Of a DNA stretch of 64,000 nucleotides, positions 34,002 to 42,819 are shown in pieces. Source of the DNA: Tsukamurella pseudospumae (GTDB taxonomy: Bacteria > Actinomycetota > Actinomycetes > Mycobacteriales > Mycobacteriaceae); NCBI RefSeq assembly GCF_001575205.1, contig NZ_LSRE01000014.1, forward strand, positions 53,587-117,586, written 5' to 3'. Within the stretch, counting starts at the first letter, position 1. Each line of letters begins with the position of its first letter. The notes beneath the pieces were generated by a model. The model was given only the letters and a program-made list of their open reading frames with translations, was not told the DNA's origin and did no database searches. The translations under genes and the position numbers were made by a program.

Positions 34002-35513
34002 TCAGGCGAGAGGGCCGGTGCGGTCGCCGACCGGCAGCGCGGTCCCGGGCAGGCCGGAGGCGGCCCACGCGCGACGCTGCGTCGCATCCGGATCGTCCTC
34101 CACCCGGGACTGTGCGGCGATGATGCGCGTGCGGCGCGCGGCACCGTCGTACTGCGGCCAGTCGGAGAAGGGCCGCCCGGTGCGGGCGAACGCGATCCAG
34201 TCCCGCTGCACCTCGGTGGTCACGCGCGCTGCGGTGCGCCGATCGCCGAGCGCGAGGACCCGGCCCTTGCCCGCGAAGACACCGAACACCGCGAGCAGCT
34301 CGCTCGCGTGGCTCGCGCCGAGGCCCGCGGCGCGCAAGGCGGTCGGGACGTAGTCGTAGCGGTACATGAACGTGGGGGCGTGGGCGCTGTGCCCCTCGGC
34401 GATGGGGACCGACGGTGCCCAGAACTCGTGATCGCCGAACAGTCGCTGCCATGCCGCTTTTCCGGGGAACCCCGGGTACGCCATCCCGATCGCCGCGATC
34501 TGGTCGGGTGCGGCGTTCAGCGTCCGGGCCATCACGTCCACCGAGGGCTCGGCGAGCTGCCCGGAGCGCGTGAACATCGTGCCCTCATCGCGATTGGTGC
34601 CGATGATCAACGGCACCCGGGCGCCCCGTCCGGCGGCGATGGCGAGAGTCGGGTCCTCCGGGAGGAAGTCACCGTCGACGACGGGGCCGTACGGGACCAC
34701 GCCCGGCTGCTCCTTCTCCAGCCTGCGCATCGTGTGGTGGCCGGCGCGGGAGACGAGCATCGCGTCGGTCCCCAGTTGTGCTGCGCCGCCGAGTAGTTCG
34801 AGGAAGAGTCGGCCGCGGGATCGGGCGGTCTGCAGGTCCGTCGTCAGCCCCGGGGCGGAGCTCTCGGCGATCGCGCGGTGGAACAGGCCGTGGGCGGCCG
34901 GAGTCGCCAGGAGTGTGGTGACGGCGTTGCCGCCGGCGCTCTCGCCGAACACCGTGACATTGTCGGGGTCGCCACCGAACGCGGCGATGTTGCGCTGCAC
35001 CCATTCCAGTGCCGCGACCTGGTCGCGCAGGCCCAGGTTCCCGTCGATCGGGCGGCGCTCGGTGGAGAACTCCGTGAGGTCCAGGTAGCCGAGGGCGCCG
35101 AGGCGGTAGTTGATCGAGACGAACACCACGTCGCCGCGCTCGACGAGCGAGTTCCCGTAGTAGAGCGGCGTTCCCGAGCTACCCATGAGGTAGGCGCCGC
35201 CGTGGATGAACACCATCACCGGGCGGGGTGTGGCCGACGGCTCCGCCGGGGCGACCACGTTGAGCGTCAGAGCGTCCTCATCGACCGGCTGGTACTTCCC
35301 GAGCCCCACGGGGGTGCTCTTCGGGTGCTGCACCGCGGCGTTGCGGAAGTCGTCCGCGTCCCGGACCCCGGACCACGACGGTGCCGGCTGCGGCGCGCGC
35401 CAGCGCAGCTCGCCCACGGGCGGCGCCGCGAAGGGGATGCCGCGCCACGCCAGCACCGCGCCCCGTGCCACGCCGCGCACGGCTCCCGACTCGGTCTCCA
35501 CGACGGTGTTCAC
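34002..35513 (-). CDS. Type-B carboxylesterase, copy 1 of a tandem pair
   Basis: 503 residues from GTG 35513. VFIHGGAYLMGSSGTPLYYG is the oxyanion region, Ser192 is in FGESAGGNAV, and GTNRDEGTMF carries the family's acidic residue. DYVPTALRAAGLGASHASEL supplies the catalytic His. It is a para-nitrobenzyl-esterase/cholinesterase-type alpha/beta hydrolase. No signal peptide is visible. It shares long, nearly identical stretches with the copy at 35711-37192, including many synonymous sites (for example about 34960-35240 against 36613-36900), so the pair is a recent duplication or is homogenised by gene conversion. Confidence 0.88.
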   Translation of the reverse strand: MNTVVETESGAVRGVARGAVLAWRGIPFAAPPVGELRWRAPQPAPSWSGVRDADDFRNAAVQHPKSTPVGLGKYQPVDEDALTLNVVAPAEPSATPRPVMVFIHGGAYLMGSSGTPLYYGNSLVERGDVVFVSINYRLGALGYLDLTEFSTERRPIDGNLGLRDQVAALEWVQRNIAAFGGDPDNVTVFGESAGGNAVTTLLATPAAHGLFHRAIAESSAPGLTTDLQTARSRGRLFLELLGGAAQLGTDAMLVSRAGHHTMRRLEKEQPGVVPYGPVVDGDFLPEDPTLAIAAGRGARVPLIIGTNRDEGTMFTRSGQLAEPSVDVMARTLNAAPDQIAAIGMAYPGFPGKAAWQRLFGDHEFWAPSVPIAEGHSAHAPTFMYRYDYVPTALRAAGLGASHASELLAVFGVFAGKGRVLALGDRRTAARVTTEVQRDWIAFARTGRPFSDWPQYDGAARRTRIIAAQSRVEDDPDATQRRAWAASGLPGTALPVGDRTGPLA

Positions 35514-35600
35514 ATCCCGAGTATGCCTGCGTCGCTGCTCGCCGGGCGGGCCACGGACCGGAAGCGGGCGGTGTTCGCCGGGTCCGCCAGCGTCGGGAGG

Positions 35601-35663
35601 GCGACCCTCGGATTTTGTCCACGGTGGACTCGCTGTCCGAGCTGGACGAAATCCGAGTGTCGC
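35601..35663. repeat. Large inverted repeat between the two esterase genes
   Basis: Arms 35601-35621 and 35643-35663 are complementary at 19 of 21 positions around a 21-bp loop; the left arm starts GCGACCCTCGGATTTTGTCC. It lies in the 197-bp gap between copy 2 and copy 1 of the esterases, both on the minus strand. It may act as a terminator or attenuator, although no T-tract follows. Confidence 0.75.
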
Positions 35664-35710
35664 GCGGACGTCAGACGTCCCGACGGAGTGCACCGTCGGG
35701 ATAGGGCTCG

Positions 35711-37192
35711 TCACCCCGTGAAGTTCTCCCAGGCCCGACGGATCTCGGGGGACGGGTCGTAGACGATGCGGTTGCGGTCGTCGATCACCAGCGTGGCACG
35801 GGAGGTGCCGTTGTAGGTGGGCCACTCGCTCGCAGGGCGGCCGGTGCGGGCGAAGGTGATCCAGTCGCGCTGCATACCGTCGGACACGCGCATGGCGATG
35901 CGACGGTCGCCGAGCGCGCCGAGGACCCACCCCGTCGTTCCGTGGTACACGCCGAACACCGCCATCAGCTCCGTCGCGTGCGTGGCGCCGTAGCCCAACA
36001 GATCCAGCGTCTTCGGGGAGAAGTCGTAGCGGTAGAAGTACGTGGGCGCGTGCCGCGCGTGCGCCTGCGCGATGCGCAACGACGGTGCCCAGAACATGTA
36101 GTCGCCGATGATCCGATTGATCGCGGGGATGCCCGGGAAGCCCGAGTACGCCGCGGCCAGCGGGCCGAACCGGTCCGGCTCGGCGCCGAGGGTGTGCGCG
36201 GCGCGCTCCGCCGTCGGCTTCCCCATGCCGGGCATCTTGGTGAACAGCGTGGCCTCGGCGCGGTTGGTGCCGATGATCAGCGGGACGTCGGCGCCCCGTC
36301 CGGCTGCGATCGCGAGCTCCGGATCCTCCGGGAGGACGTCACCGTCGACCGTGGGGCCGTACGGGATGACCCCGAGTTGCTCCCGGTTGAGCTCGCCCAT
36401 CAGGTGGTTCCCGGCCCGGCCCAGCTCCTCGGAGGTGCTGGTGTCGATCTTCTCCGGCCCGCCGATGATCTCGACGAAGCGCTTGCCCCAGCCGCGGGCG
36501 GTGACGGCGTCGACGGTGAGCTCGGGCGCGGAGCTCTGCGCGATCGCGCGGTGGAACAGGCCGCGGGCGGCGGGCACCGCGAGCAGCGTGGTCACGGAGT
36601 TGCCGCCGGCGCTCTCGCCGAAGATCGTGACATTGCCGGGGTCGCCGCCGAAGACCGCGATGTTGCGCTGCACCCACTCCAGTGCCGCGACCTGGTCGCG
36701 CAGGCCCAGATTCCCGTCGATCGGGCGCTCGTCCGTGGAGAACTCCGTGAGGTCCAGGTAGCCGAGAGCGCCGAGGCGGTAGTTGATCGAGACGAACACC
36801 ACGTCGCCGCGCTCGACGAGCGAGTTGCCGTAGTAGAGCGGTGTCGCGGAGCTGCCCATGAGATAGGCACCGCCGTGCAGGAACACCATCACCGGGCGCG
36901 GCGTGGTGGCCGGCCGCGCGGGGGTGACCACGTTCAGCGTGAGGCAGTCCTCGCTGGTGGGCTGGTACTCGCGGAAGCCGACCAGCGTGTACTTCTTGTT
37001 CTGCGGCGCGGCCGCGCTGAACGCGGTGGCATCGCGGGCCCCGTCCCACGGCTCGACCGGCTGCGGTGCCCGGTAGCGCAGCGCACCGACGGGCGGCCGC
37101 GCGTAGGGGATGCCGCGGAAGGCGTGCACCGTGCCCTGGTCGAGCCCCGAGAGCTCGCCGGCATCGATCCGTACGCGCGGACCGTCGGTCAT
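35711..37192 (-). CDS. Type-B carboxylesterase, copy 2 of a tandem pair
   Basis: 493 residues from ATG 37192, overlapping the WS/DGAT stop by ATGA (37189-37192) and therefore translationally coupled to it. HGGAYLMGSSATPLYYGNSL, Ser194 in FGESAGGNSV, GTNRAEATLF and GYGATHATELMAVFGVYHG supply the hydrolase core and catalytic His. It lacks a signal peptide. Co-expression with a wax ester/triacylglycerol synthase suggests a role in intracellular neutral-lipid turnover, which is an inference from context. Confidence 0.88.
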   Translation of the reverse strand: MTDGPRVRIDAGELSGLDQGTVHAFRGIPYARPPVGALRYRAPQPVEPWDGARDATAFSAAAPQNKKYTLVGFREYQPTSEDCLTLNVVTPARPATTPRPVMVFLHGGAYLMGSSATPLYYGNSLVERGDVVFVSINYRLGALGYLDLTEFSTDERPIDGNLGLRDQVAALEWVQRNIAVFGGDPGNVTIFGESAGGNSVTTLLAVPAARGLFHRAIAQSSAPELTVDAVTARGWGKRFVEIIGGPEKIDTSTSEELGRAGNHLMGELNREQLGVIPYGPTVDGDVLPEDPELAIAAGRGADVPLIIGTNRAEATLFTKMPGMGKPTAERAAHTLGAEPDRFGPLAAAYSGFPGIPAINRIIGDYMFWAPSLRIAQAHARHAPTYFYRYDFSPKTLDLLGYGATHATELMAVFGVYHGTTGWVLGALGDRRIAMRVSDGMQRDWITFARTGRPASEWPTYNGTSRATLVIDDRNRIVYDPSPEIRRAWENFTG

Positions 37193-38601
37193 GGTTCCGT
37201 CCCCTCGTCGACTGCGGCGACCAGGGCCGCGATGTCGCGCTCGAAGGCACGGACGATGGGCCACGGGTCGGGTACCTGCTTCTTGCAGGCGATCACGCCG
37301 ATGTTCAGTGTGCCCTCCTGCGAGAACACCGTCACGTTGAGGCCCGCGCCGTGGAACACCGGGCCGAGCGGGTACATCGAGTGGATCCGCGCGCCGAGGA
37401 AGTACAGCGGGAAGTCCGGGCCCGGCACGTTGGAGATCACCAGGTTGTAGATCACCGGGTGCAGCTCGGGCAGGTTGTTCTCGCCGTACAGCTTCGCGCC
37501 CAGCGACATGATCGACGCCGGCGCGAACTGCGCCCAGGAGCGCAGCAGGTTGTCGTCGAGCTCGCCGTGGTGCTCCTTGCTCGTCGCCACGCGCTCGCGG
37601 ATCGCCTCGAGGCGTTCGACGGGGGTGTCCACGTCGGTGGTCATGCGGGTGAACATGCCGGTCACCTTGTTCGAGCCCTCGACCAGCGTCGCGCCGATCT
37701 CCGCCTCGTGCACCGACACCGGGATCATCGCGACCAGCGGCTGCTCGGGCAGCTCGCCGCGGTCGTGCAGGAACTCGCGCATCGCGCCCGAGCAGGCGGC
37801 GAGGACCACGTCGTTGATCTTCACGCCGAAGTGGTCCTTGACCCGCTTCACGTCGCTGAGCGGCACGGAGGCGAAGGCGATCGAGCGGTGGCCCGTGATC
37901 GCGCTGTTCAGCGACGTGCGGGGCGCGCTGAACGGGGCGGGCATCGCGGCGCCGCGGCGCGCGCGGGTCCACCACTTGACCGGGACCGGCAGCGTGCGGG
38001 GGAGCAGCGAGACCAGCGACAGCGGGCGCAGCAGCACGTTCTTCGCGCCGTCGGCGGCGAGGGCGAGCAGGGGCGCGCCGCCGGTGGTGCGCGCCACCTG
38101 ATCGGGGTCGAGGGCGGGCGGCTCCGGGGTCAGCGAGCAGAGCTGGGCCATCAGGCCGGCGCCCGTCACCCCGTCGACGCCCGCGTGATGCATGCGCAGC
38201 ATCACGGCGATCTTCCCATCCGCGAGCCCCTCGATGACCCACATCTCCCACAGCGGCTTGCTGCGGTCGAGGGCCTGGCCGGCGATGTGCGCGCACAGAT
38301 CGGCGAGCTCCTGCTGCCCGCCCGGCGCCGGGACCGCGATGCGGTGCACGTGCGCCTCGATGTCGAAGGACTCGTCCTCGACCCACACGGGGTGGTCGAG
38401 GTTGACCACCGAGTCGTGCAGCTTGCGGCGGAACGCGGGCATGCCCGTGATGCGCCGCGCCAGCTCGGACTGCAGGTCCTCGAAGCGGTAGCCGCCCTCG
38501 ACGGTGCCAGGGTCGAGTTCGAGCAGCCCGGACACGTGCATCAGTTGGGAGCGCGATTCCAGGTACAGGAAGGACGCGTCCAGTCCGCTGAGTCGTTCCA
38601 T
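37189..38601 (-). CDS. Wax ester synthase / diacylglycerol acyltransferase (WS/DGAT)
   Basis: 470 residues. The N-terminal MERLSGLDASFLYLESRSQL is characteristic, and the catalytic HHxxxDG is His138-His139-AGV-Asp143-Gly (MLRMHHAGVDG). The C-terminal half has NDVVLAACSGAMREFL and NLVISNVPGPDFPLYFLGA. Such enzymes make triacylglycerol or wax esters from acyl-CoA at the membrane or lipid-droplet surface, and mycobacteriales carry many paralogues. It is the first gene of a minus-strand set that continues with two carboxylesterases and an acyl-CoA oxidase. Confidence 0.93.
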   Translation of the reverse strand: MERLSGLDASFLYLESRSQLMHVSGLLELDPGTVEGGYRFEDLQSELARRITGMPAFRRKLHDSVVNLDHPVWVEDESFDIEAHVHRIAVPAPGGQQELADLCAHIAGQALDRSKPLWEMWVIEGLADGKIAVMLRMHHAGVDGVTGAGLMAQLCSLTPEPPALDPDQVARTTGGAPLLALAADGAKNVLLRPLSLVSLLPRTLPVPVKWWTRARRGAAMPAPFSAPRTSLNSAITGHRSIAFASVPLSDVKRVKDHFGVKINDVVLAACSGAMREFLHDRGELPEQPLVAMIPVSVHEAEIGATLVEGSNKVTGMFTRMTTDVDTPVERLEAIRERVATSKEHHGELDDNLLRSWAQFAPASIMSLGAKLYGENNLPELHPVIYNLVISNVPGPDFPLYFLGARIHSMYPLGPVFHGAGLNVTVFSQEGTLNIGVIACKKQVPDPWPIVRAFERDIAALVAAVDEGTEP

Positions 38602-38684
38602 TGGTCGTGCCCCCAGTGCATCGGCGATGATGTGCGGCCCCGGTATGTGGAACCTGTTCCACTATAGGTGGTCGGTGGCTGGGA

Positions 38685-39080
38685 TCAGGTGGAAGCTGAT
38701 TCTGCGAACTCCGCGAACCGTCCTGCGATCGCCTCGATGTCCTCGATCGCGCCGACGGCCACGTCGAGGACGAATCGCTCTGCGTCGTCCACGTCGTAGT
38801 CCGCGGCGAGGTTCACGCCGTTGAGTCGGAGGAAGGCCCACGCGGACGCCCACGCGGTGCGTTTGTTTCCGTCTACGAACGGGTGGTTCCGGGCGATCGA
38901 CTGCATCAGCGCGGCAGCCTTGGCGTACAGCGTCGGGTAGGCGTCAGCGCCGAAGATCGTCGTGCGGGGCCGCAGTACAGCGGAATCGAAATTGCCCTGG
39001 TCACGGATGTTGAGTGGGAATCCCGTGGCGACGCCGCCCACCAGAAGCACGGCTTCCGGGGTCAGGAAGACCGAGGTCAT
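38685..39080 (-). CDS. Doc-type Fic-domain toxin
   Basis: 131 residues. The Fic core HPFVDGNKRTAWASAWAFL begins at His66, and the upstream FGADAYPTLYAKAAALMQSI matches the Doc helix arrangement. Known Doc toxins phosphorylate EF-Tu and arrest translation. The active-site His, Gly-Asn and Arg are all present, so it looks functional. It overlaps the upstream small gene by ATGA (39077-39080), the standard antitoxin-toxin order. Confidence 0.88.
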   Translation of the reverse strand: MTSVFLTPEAVLLVGGVATGFPLNIRDQGNFDSAVLRPRTTIFGADAYPTLYAKAAALMQSIARNHPFVDGNKRTAWASAWAFLRLNGVNLAADYDVDDAERFVLDVAVGAIEDIEAIAGRFAEFAESAST

Positions 39081-39253
39081 GCCAGTCGGCGGTTGAGCTC
39101 GCGCGATCGGTCGGCCACGAACTCGGCAGCCTCGAGCACGGCGGAGCGGTACGCCGCCTCGGAGTACTCCTCGGACCGGCTCGGATCCCCGGCCGCTGCG
39201 GCTCGGCGCGGCTGTCCCGACGCCGACCTGCGGTTGGTGATCTCGCTGCTCAT
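39077..39253 (-). CDS. Candidate antitoxin of the Doc module
   Basis: 58 residues from ATG 39253 ([14 protein letters not shown]...). It has a disordered, basic and Ser-rich first half, then a predicted amphipathic helix ([20 protein letters not shown]). This is the layout of short antitoxins whose C-terminal helix fills the Fic groove. No Phd/AbrB DNA-binding domain is obvious. Identification rests on the ATGA overlap with the toxin gene and the gene order. Confidence 0.7.
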   Translation of the reverse strand: MSSEITNRRSASGQPRRAAAAGDPSRSEEYSEAAYRSAVLEAAEFVADRSRELNRRLA

Positions 39254-39314
39254 ACGGTCGATACTACCGATCGCGATGCGCCGTCGCGAGAGAGATCTTG
39301 TCGATGGCGGCCGC

Positions 39315-39422
39315 GCATTTCGGGTGCGGATGGCCTCCCGCACCCAGATCACCCGGTCGCACCCGGCATGCCGGGTGCGCTCGCGCTTTCCGGGTGCGGA
39401 TGGTTTCCCGCACCCGAAATGC
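39315..39422. repeat. 108-bp symmetric palindrome with a perfect 22-bp core
   Basis: The whole segment is symmetric about 39368/39369. The ends GCATTTCGGGTGCGG (39315) and CCGCACCCGAAATGC (39408) are perfect complements. The centre 39358-39379 is a perfect 22-bp palindrome. In between, a 25-bp unit beginning CGGGTGCGGATGG occurs twice in direct orientation (39321-39345 and 39391-39415, 23 of 25 identical), and each copy can fold on its own. It lies between the divergent antitoxin and hemL genes. Confidence 0.85.
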
Positions 39423-39454
39423 CCGCACTCGGCGACTTCTCCTACACCCTGTAG

Positions 39455-39483
39455 TTGACGATTTGCTTCGGCCTGGGACACTG
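39455..39483 (+). promoter_or_regulatory. Possible leaderless promoter of hemL
   Basis: TTGACG at 39455-39460, then after 17 bp a weak hexamer ACACTG ending 6 bp before the GTG start at 39490. That geometry would start the transcript at or next to the initiation codon. The GGAGG at 39483 is too close (2 bp) to serve as a normal ribosome site, which also favours leaderless initiation. Confidence 0.3.
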
Positions 39484-39489
39484 GAGGTC

Positions 39490-40794
39490 GTGAGTTCTCC
39501 CCAGACCCAGGCCAGCGCCGCACTGTTCGACCGCGCGGCCCGCTCGATTCCCGGCGGTGTGAACTCGCCGGTTCGCGCGTTCTCCGCCGTCGGCGGCACC
39601 CCGCGGTTCATCACCAGCGCGACGGGCTCGCAGCTCACGGACGCCGACGGCAACACCTACGTCGACCTCGTCTCCAGCTGGGGCCCCATGATCCTCGGCC
39701 ACGCGCACCCCGCCGTCGTCGAGGCCGTGCAGCGCGCCGCCACGACCGGGCTGAGCTTCGGCGCCCCCACCGAGGCCGAGGTCGAGCTCGCCGAGGAGCT
39801 CATCGCGCGGGTCGCCCCCGTCGAGCGGATCCGCCTGGTCAACTCCGGCACCGAGGCCACCATGAGCGCCGTGCGCCTGGCCCGCGGCGTCACGGGCCGC
39901 GCCAAGATCATCAAGTTCTCGGGCTGCTATCACGGCCACGTCGACGCGTTGCTGGCCGACGCGGGCTCCGGCGTCGCCACCCTCGGCCTGCCCACCAGCC
40001 CCGGCGTGACGGGAGCGCAGGCGCAGGACACCGTCGTCCTGCCCTACAACGACCTGGACGCGGTGCGCGAGGCCTTCGCGCGGTACCCGGGCCAGATCGC
40101 CGCCGTGATCACCGAGGCCGCCGCCGGCAACATGGGCGCCGTGCCGCCGCAGGCCGGGTTCAACCAGGGCCTGCGCGACATCACCGAGGCCGACGGTGCG
40201 CTGCTCATCCTCGACGAGGTCATGACCGGCTTCCGCGTCAGCAAGGCCGGTTGGTACGGGCTCGAGCCCGTCGACGCCGACCTGTTCACCTTCGGCAAGG
40301 TCATGTCCGGCGGCCTTCCCGCGGCGGCCTTCGGCGGCCGCGCCGAGGTGATGAACCGGCTCGCCCCGCTCGGCCCCGTCTACCAGGCCGGAACGCTCTC
40401 CGGGAACCCCGTCGCCGTGGCCGCGGGTCTCGCGACGCTCCGGAACGCCACCGACGAGGTGTACGCCAAGCTCAACGCCAACTCGATCCGGCTCGGCGGA
40501 CTGATCGGCGACGCGCTCACCGCCGAGGGCGTGCGGCACCACGTCCAGTACGCGGGCAACCTGGTCTCCGTGTTCTTCACGGACGGCCCGGTCGTGAACT
40601 ACGACCAGGCGAAGGCCGCCGAGACCTTCCGGTTCGCGCCCTTCTTCCACGCGCTGCTCGAGCAGGGCGTCTACCCGCCGCCGAGCGCCTTCGAGGCGTG
40701 GTTCGTCTCCGCGGCGCTCACCGACACCGATTTCGAGTCCATCGAGGCGGCCCTGCCCGCCGCCGCCCGCGCCGCCGCCGCGGCGAAGCAGTGA
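39490..40794 (+). CDS. hemL: Glutamate-1-semialdehyde 2,1-aminomutase
   Basis: 434 residues from GTG 39490. [12 protein letters not shown] is the HemL start, and [20 protein letters not shown] with GCYHGHVD binds [16 protein letters not shown] and Lys270 in [18 protein letters not shown] form the cofactor site. It converts the HemA product to 5-aminolevulinate, the substrate of HemB at 14584. It heads a plus-strand run continuing into the histidine phosphatase and cytochrome c maturation genes, the same order as Rv0524-Rv0529. Confidence 0.96.
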   Translation: MSSPQTQASAALFDRAARSIPGGVNSPVRAFSAVGGTPRFITSATGSQLTDADGNTYVDLVSSWGPMILGHAHPAVVEAVQRAATTGLSFGAPTEAEVELAEELIARVAPVERIRLVNSGTEATMSAVRLARGVTGRAKIIKFSGCYHGHVDALLADAGSGVATLGLPTSPGVTGAQAQDTVVLPYNDLDAVREAFARYPGQIAAVITEAAAGNMGAVPPQAGFNQGLRDITEADGALLILDEVMTGFRVSKAGWYGLEPVDADLFTFGKVMSGGLPAAAFGGRAEVMNRLAPLGPVYQAGTLSGNPVAVAAGLATLRNATDEVYAKLNANSIRLGGLIGDALTAEGVRHHVQYAGNLVSVFFTDGPVVNYDQAKAAETFRFAPFFHALLEQGVYPPPSAFEAWFVSAALTDTDFESIEAALPAAARAAAAAKQ

Positions 40795-40817
40795 GCCCCG
40801 GTAGGAGAGAACACAAG

Positions 40818-41447
40818 ATGACGCAGACGATCGTGCACGTGATGCGGCACGGCGAGGTGCACAACCCCGACGGCATCCTCTACGGCCGCCTCCCCGGTTT
40901 CCGCCTGTCCGACACCGGCCGCGCCCAGGCGCGCAAGGTCGCGGACGCGCTGGCCGACCACGACATCACCGCCGTGTTCGCGTCGCCGTTGCAGCGCGCA
41001 CAGGAGACCGCGACGCCGATCGCCGCCGCCCACGGCCTGGCGATCATCACCGATGAGGAGCTCATCGAGGCGGGGAACCAGTTCGAGGGGCTCAAGGTGT
41101 CCGTCGGCGACGGTGCGCTGCGCGAGCCCAAGCACTGGGCCAAGCTGCGCGATCCGTTCACCCCGTCGTGGGGCGAGCCCTACCTCCAGATCGCGCACCG
41201 CATGCTCGGCGTCGTCGACATCGCCCGCGAGCGGGCCCGCGGCCACGAGGCGGTGCTGGTCAGCCACCAGCTGCCGGTCGTGACCCTGCGGCGCTACCTC
41301 GAGGGCAAGCGGCTCTGGCACGATCCGCGCAAGCGGCAGTGCTCCCTGGCGTCGTTGACCAGCCTCGTCTACGACGGCGACGCCCTCGTCGACCTCGTGT
41401 ACTCCGAACCCGCGGGAGCGTCCGACCCGCGGATCACGGGCGCGTGA
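40818..41447 (+). CDS. Histidine phosphatase family protein (Rv0525-like)
   Basis: 209 residues. VMRHGEVHNPDGILYGRLPG holds the phosphohistidine RHG motif, and FASPLQRAQETATP and VLVSHQLPVVTLRRYL supply the second Arg and His. It is a phosphoglycerate-mutase-superfamily phosphatase with unknown substrate. The next gene starts within its stop (GTGA, 41444-41447), coupling it to cytochrome c biogenesis genes. Confidence 0.88.
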   Translation: MTQTIVHVMRHGEVHNPDGILYGRLPGFRLSDTGRAQARKVADALADHDITAVFASPLQRAQETATPIAAAHGLAIITDEELIEAGNQFEGLKVSVGDGALREPKHWAKLRDPFTPSWGEPYLQIAHRMLGVVDIARERARGHEAVLVSHQLPVVTLRRYLEGKRLWHDPRKRQCSLASLTSLVYDGDALVDLVYSEPAGASDPRITGA

Positions 41448-42034
41448 GGCTCGCCCGCCGCGCCGCCGCCCTCGTGGTCCTCGGCGCGGTCGCCCTCGGC
41501 GCGTCCGGCTGCGTCCAGTACTCCGACCAGGCGGCCAAGGGCGGCGTCATCGCACCCGGCGGCAAGGTCCGGCAGTTCTACGAGCCCGACAAGCGCAGCA
41601 CCGTCGAGAACCTGTCCGGGCGCAGCGTGATGGACGAGAAGACCACACTCAAGCTCTCCGACTACGACGGCAAGGTCGTCGTCATCAACGTGTGGGGCAG
41701 CTGGTGTGCGCCGTGCCGCCTCGAGTCGTCCGAGCTGGAACGGACCTACCTCGCCACCAAGGACCGCGGAGTGCAGTTCCTCGGCATCAACGTCCGCGAG
41801 ACCGCCGGTGACGACGCCGCCCGCGACTTCATCGGCTCCCAGGGCCTGACCTACCCGTCGATCTACGACCCGCCCGGCCGCGCGCTGCTGGCCATCGGCG
41901 AGCAGTACCCGACGACCGTCGTGCCGATGACCTTCGTCCTCGACCGCAAGCACCGGGTGGCGGCGTCGTACCTCACGACGGTCGGCGAGAAGGAACTGCT
42001 CGGCACCGTCGAGAAGGTACTGGGGGAGGGCTGA
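41444..42034 (+). CDS. TlpA/ResA-like thiol-disulfide lipoprotein
   Basis: 196 residues from GTG 41444. A lipoprotein signal ends in LGASGC with the acylated Cys23. The thioredoxin-fold domain has [11 protein letters not shown] with active-site Cys88 and Cys91, and VVPMTFVLD supplies the cis-proline. It acts outside the membrane to keep apocytochrome c haem-binding cysteines reduced, receiving electrons from CcdA, which is encoded next. Stop and start overlap by one base. Confidence 0.92.
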   Translation: MRLARRAAALVVLGAVALGASGCVQYSDQAAKGGVIAPGGKVRQFYEPDKRSTVENLSGRSVMDEKTTLKLSDYDGKVVVINVWGSWCAPCRLESSELERTYLATKDRGVQFLGINVRETAGDDAARDFIGSQGLTYPSIYDPPGRALLAIGEQYPTTVVPMTFVLDRKHRVAASYLTTVGEKELLGTVEKVLGEG

Positions 42035-42819
42035 TGGGAGAGGCCTTCGCCACCGCGGCCGTCTCGGGCCCGCTGCTGCTCGCGCTCGGCGCGTGCCTGC
42101 TCGCGGGGCTCGTCTCCTTCGCCTCGCCGTGCATCGTCCCGCTCGTGCCGGGCTACCTGTCGTACCTGGCCGGGCTCGTCGGGGCGGAGGCGCCGGCCGC
42201 CACCGTCGACGAGGCCCGCGCGGGCGTGCGCGCCGGACGGTGGCGCGTCATGGGCGCGGCGGTGCTGTTCGTCGCCGGGTTCACCGCGGTCTTCCTGCTC
42301 ATGACCATGTCGGTCTTCGGGCTGGCCACGTCGATCGCCCTCAACGCCGACACGCTCATGCGCATCGGGGGCGTGATCACCATCGTCATGGGCCTGGCGT
42401 TCATCGGCCTCGTCCCGATGCTCGAGCGCGACGTCCGGTTCGCGCCGCGGCAGTGGACGACCCTCGCGGGCGCGCCCCTGCTGGGCGGAGTGTTCGCGCT
42501 CGGTTGGACCCCGTGCATCGGCCCGACGCTGGCGGGGATCCTGTCGATCGTCGTCGGCACGGACGCCGAACCCGCCCGCGGTGCGGTCCTCATCGTCGCC
42601 TACTGCGCGGGGCTCGGTCTGCCCTTCATCATCCTGGCCCTCGGGTCGACGGTGGCGGTCCGCGCGGTCGGGTGGTTGCGCCGCAACTCGCGCCGCATCC
42701 AGATCCTCGGCGGAGTGCTGATGATCGCGGTGGGCGTCGCGCTGGTCACCGGCTATTGGGCCGAGTTCATCGACCTGGTGCGCCGCCTCTTCGTCTCCGA
42801 CACGGTGATGCCCATATGA
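42034..42819 (+). CDS. ccdA: Cytochrome c biogenesis protein CcdA
   Basis: 261 residues with six predicted membrane helices. [20 protein letters not shown] in the first helix and [17 protein letters not shown] in the fourth carry the conserved Pro-Cys motifs that form the reversible disulfide. It passes electrons from cytoplasmic thioredoxin to the TlpA/ResA-like lipoprotein encoded before it. It overlaps both neighbours (one base upstream, ATGA downstream), so this is a tightly coupled operon. Confidence 0.95.
   Translation: MGEAFATAAVSGPLLLALGACLLAGLVSFASPCIVPLVPGYLSYLAGLVGAEAPAATVDEARAGVRAGRWRVMGAAVLFVAGFTAVFLLMTMSVFGLATSIALNADTLMRIGGVITIVMGLAFIGLVPMLERDVRFAPRQWTTLAGAPLLGGVFALGWTPCIGPTLAGILSIVVGTDAEPARGAVLIVAYCAGLGLPFIILALGSTVAVRAVGWLRRNSRRIQILGGVLMIAVGVALVTGYWAEFIDLVRRLFVSDTVMPI

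Noticed and set aside
35711..38662. A continuous 983-codon minus-strand frame covering two genes
   Set aside because: Only the part from 37192 onward has carboxylesterase sequence. The upstream part is antisense-frame translation of the WS/DGAT gene, which is itself clear in another frame.
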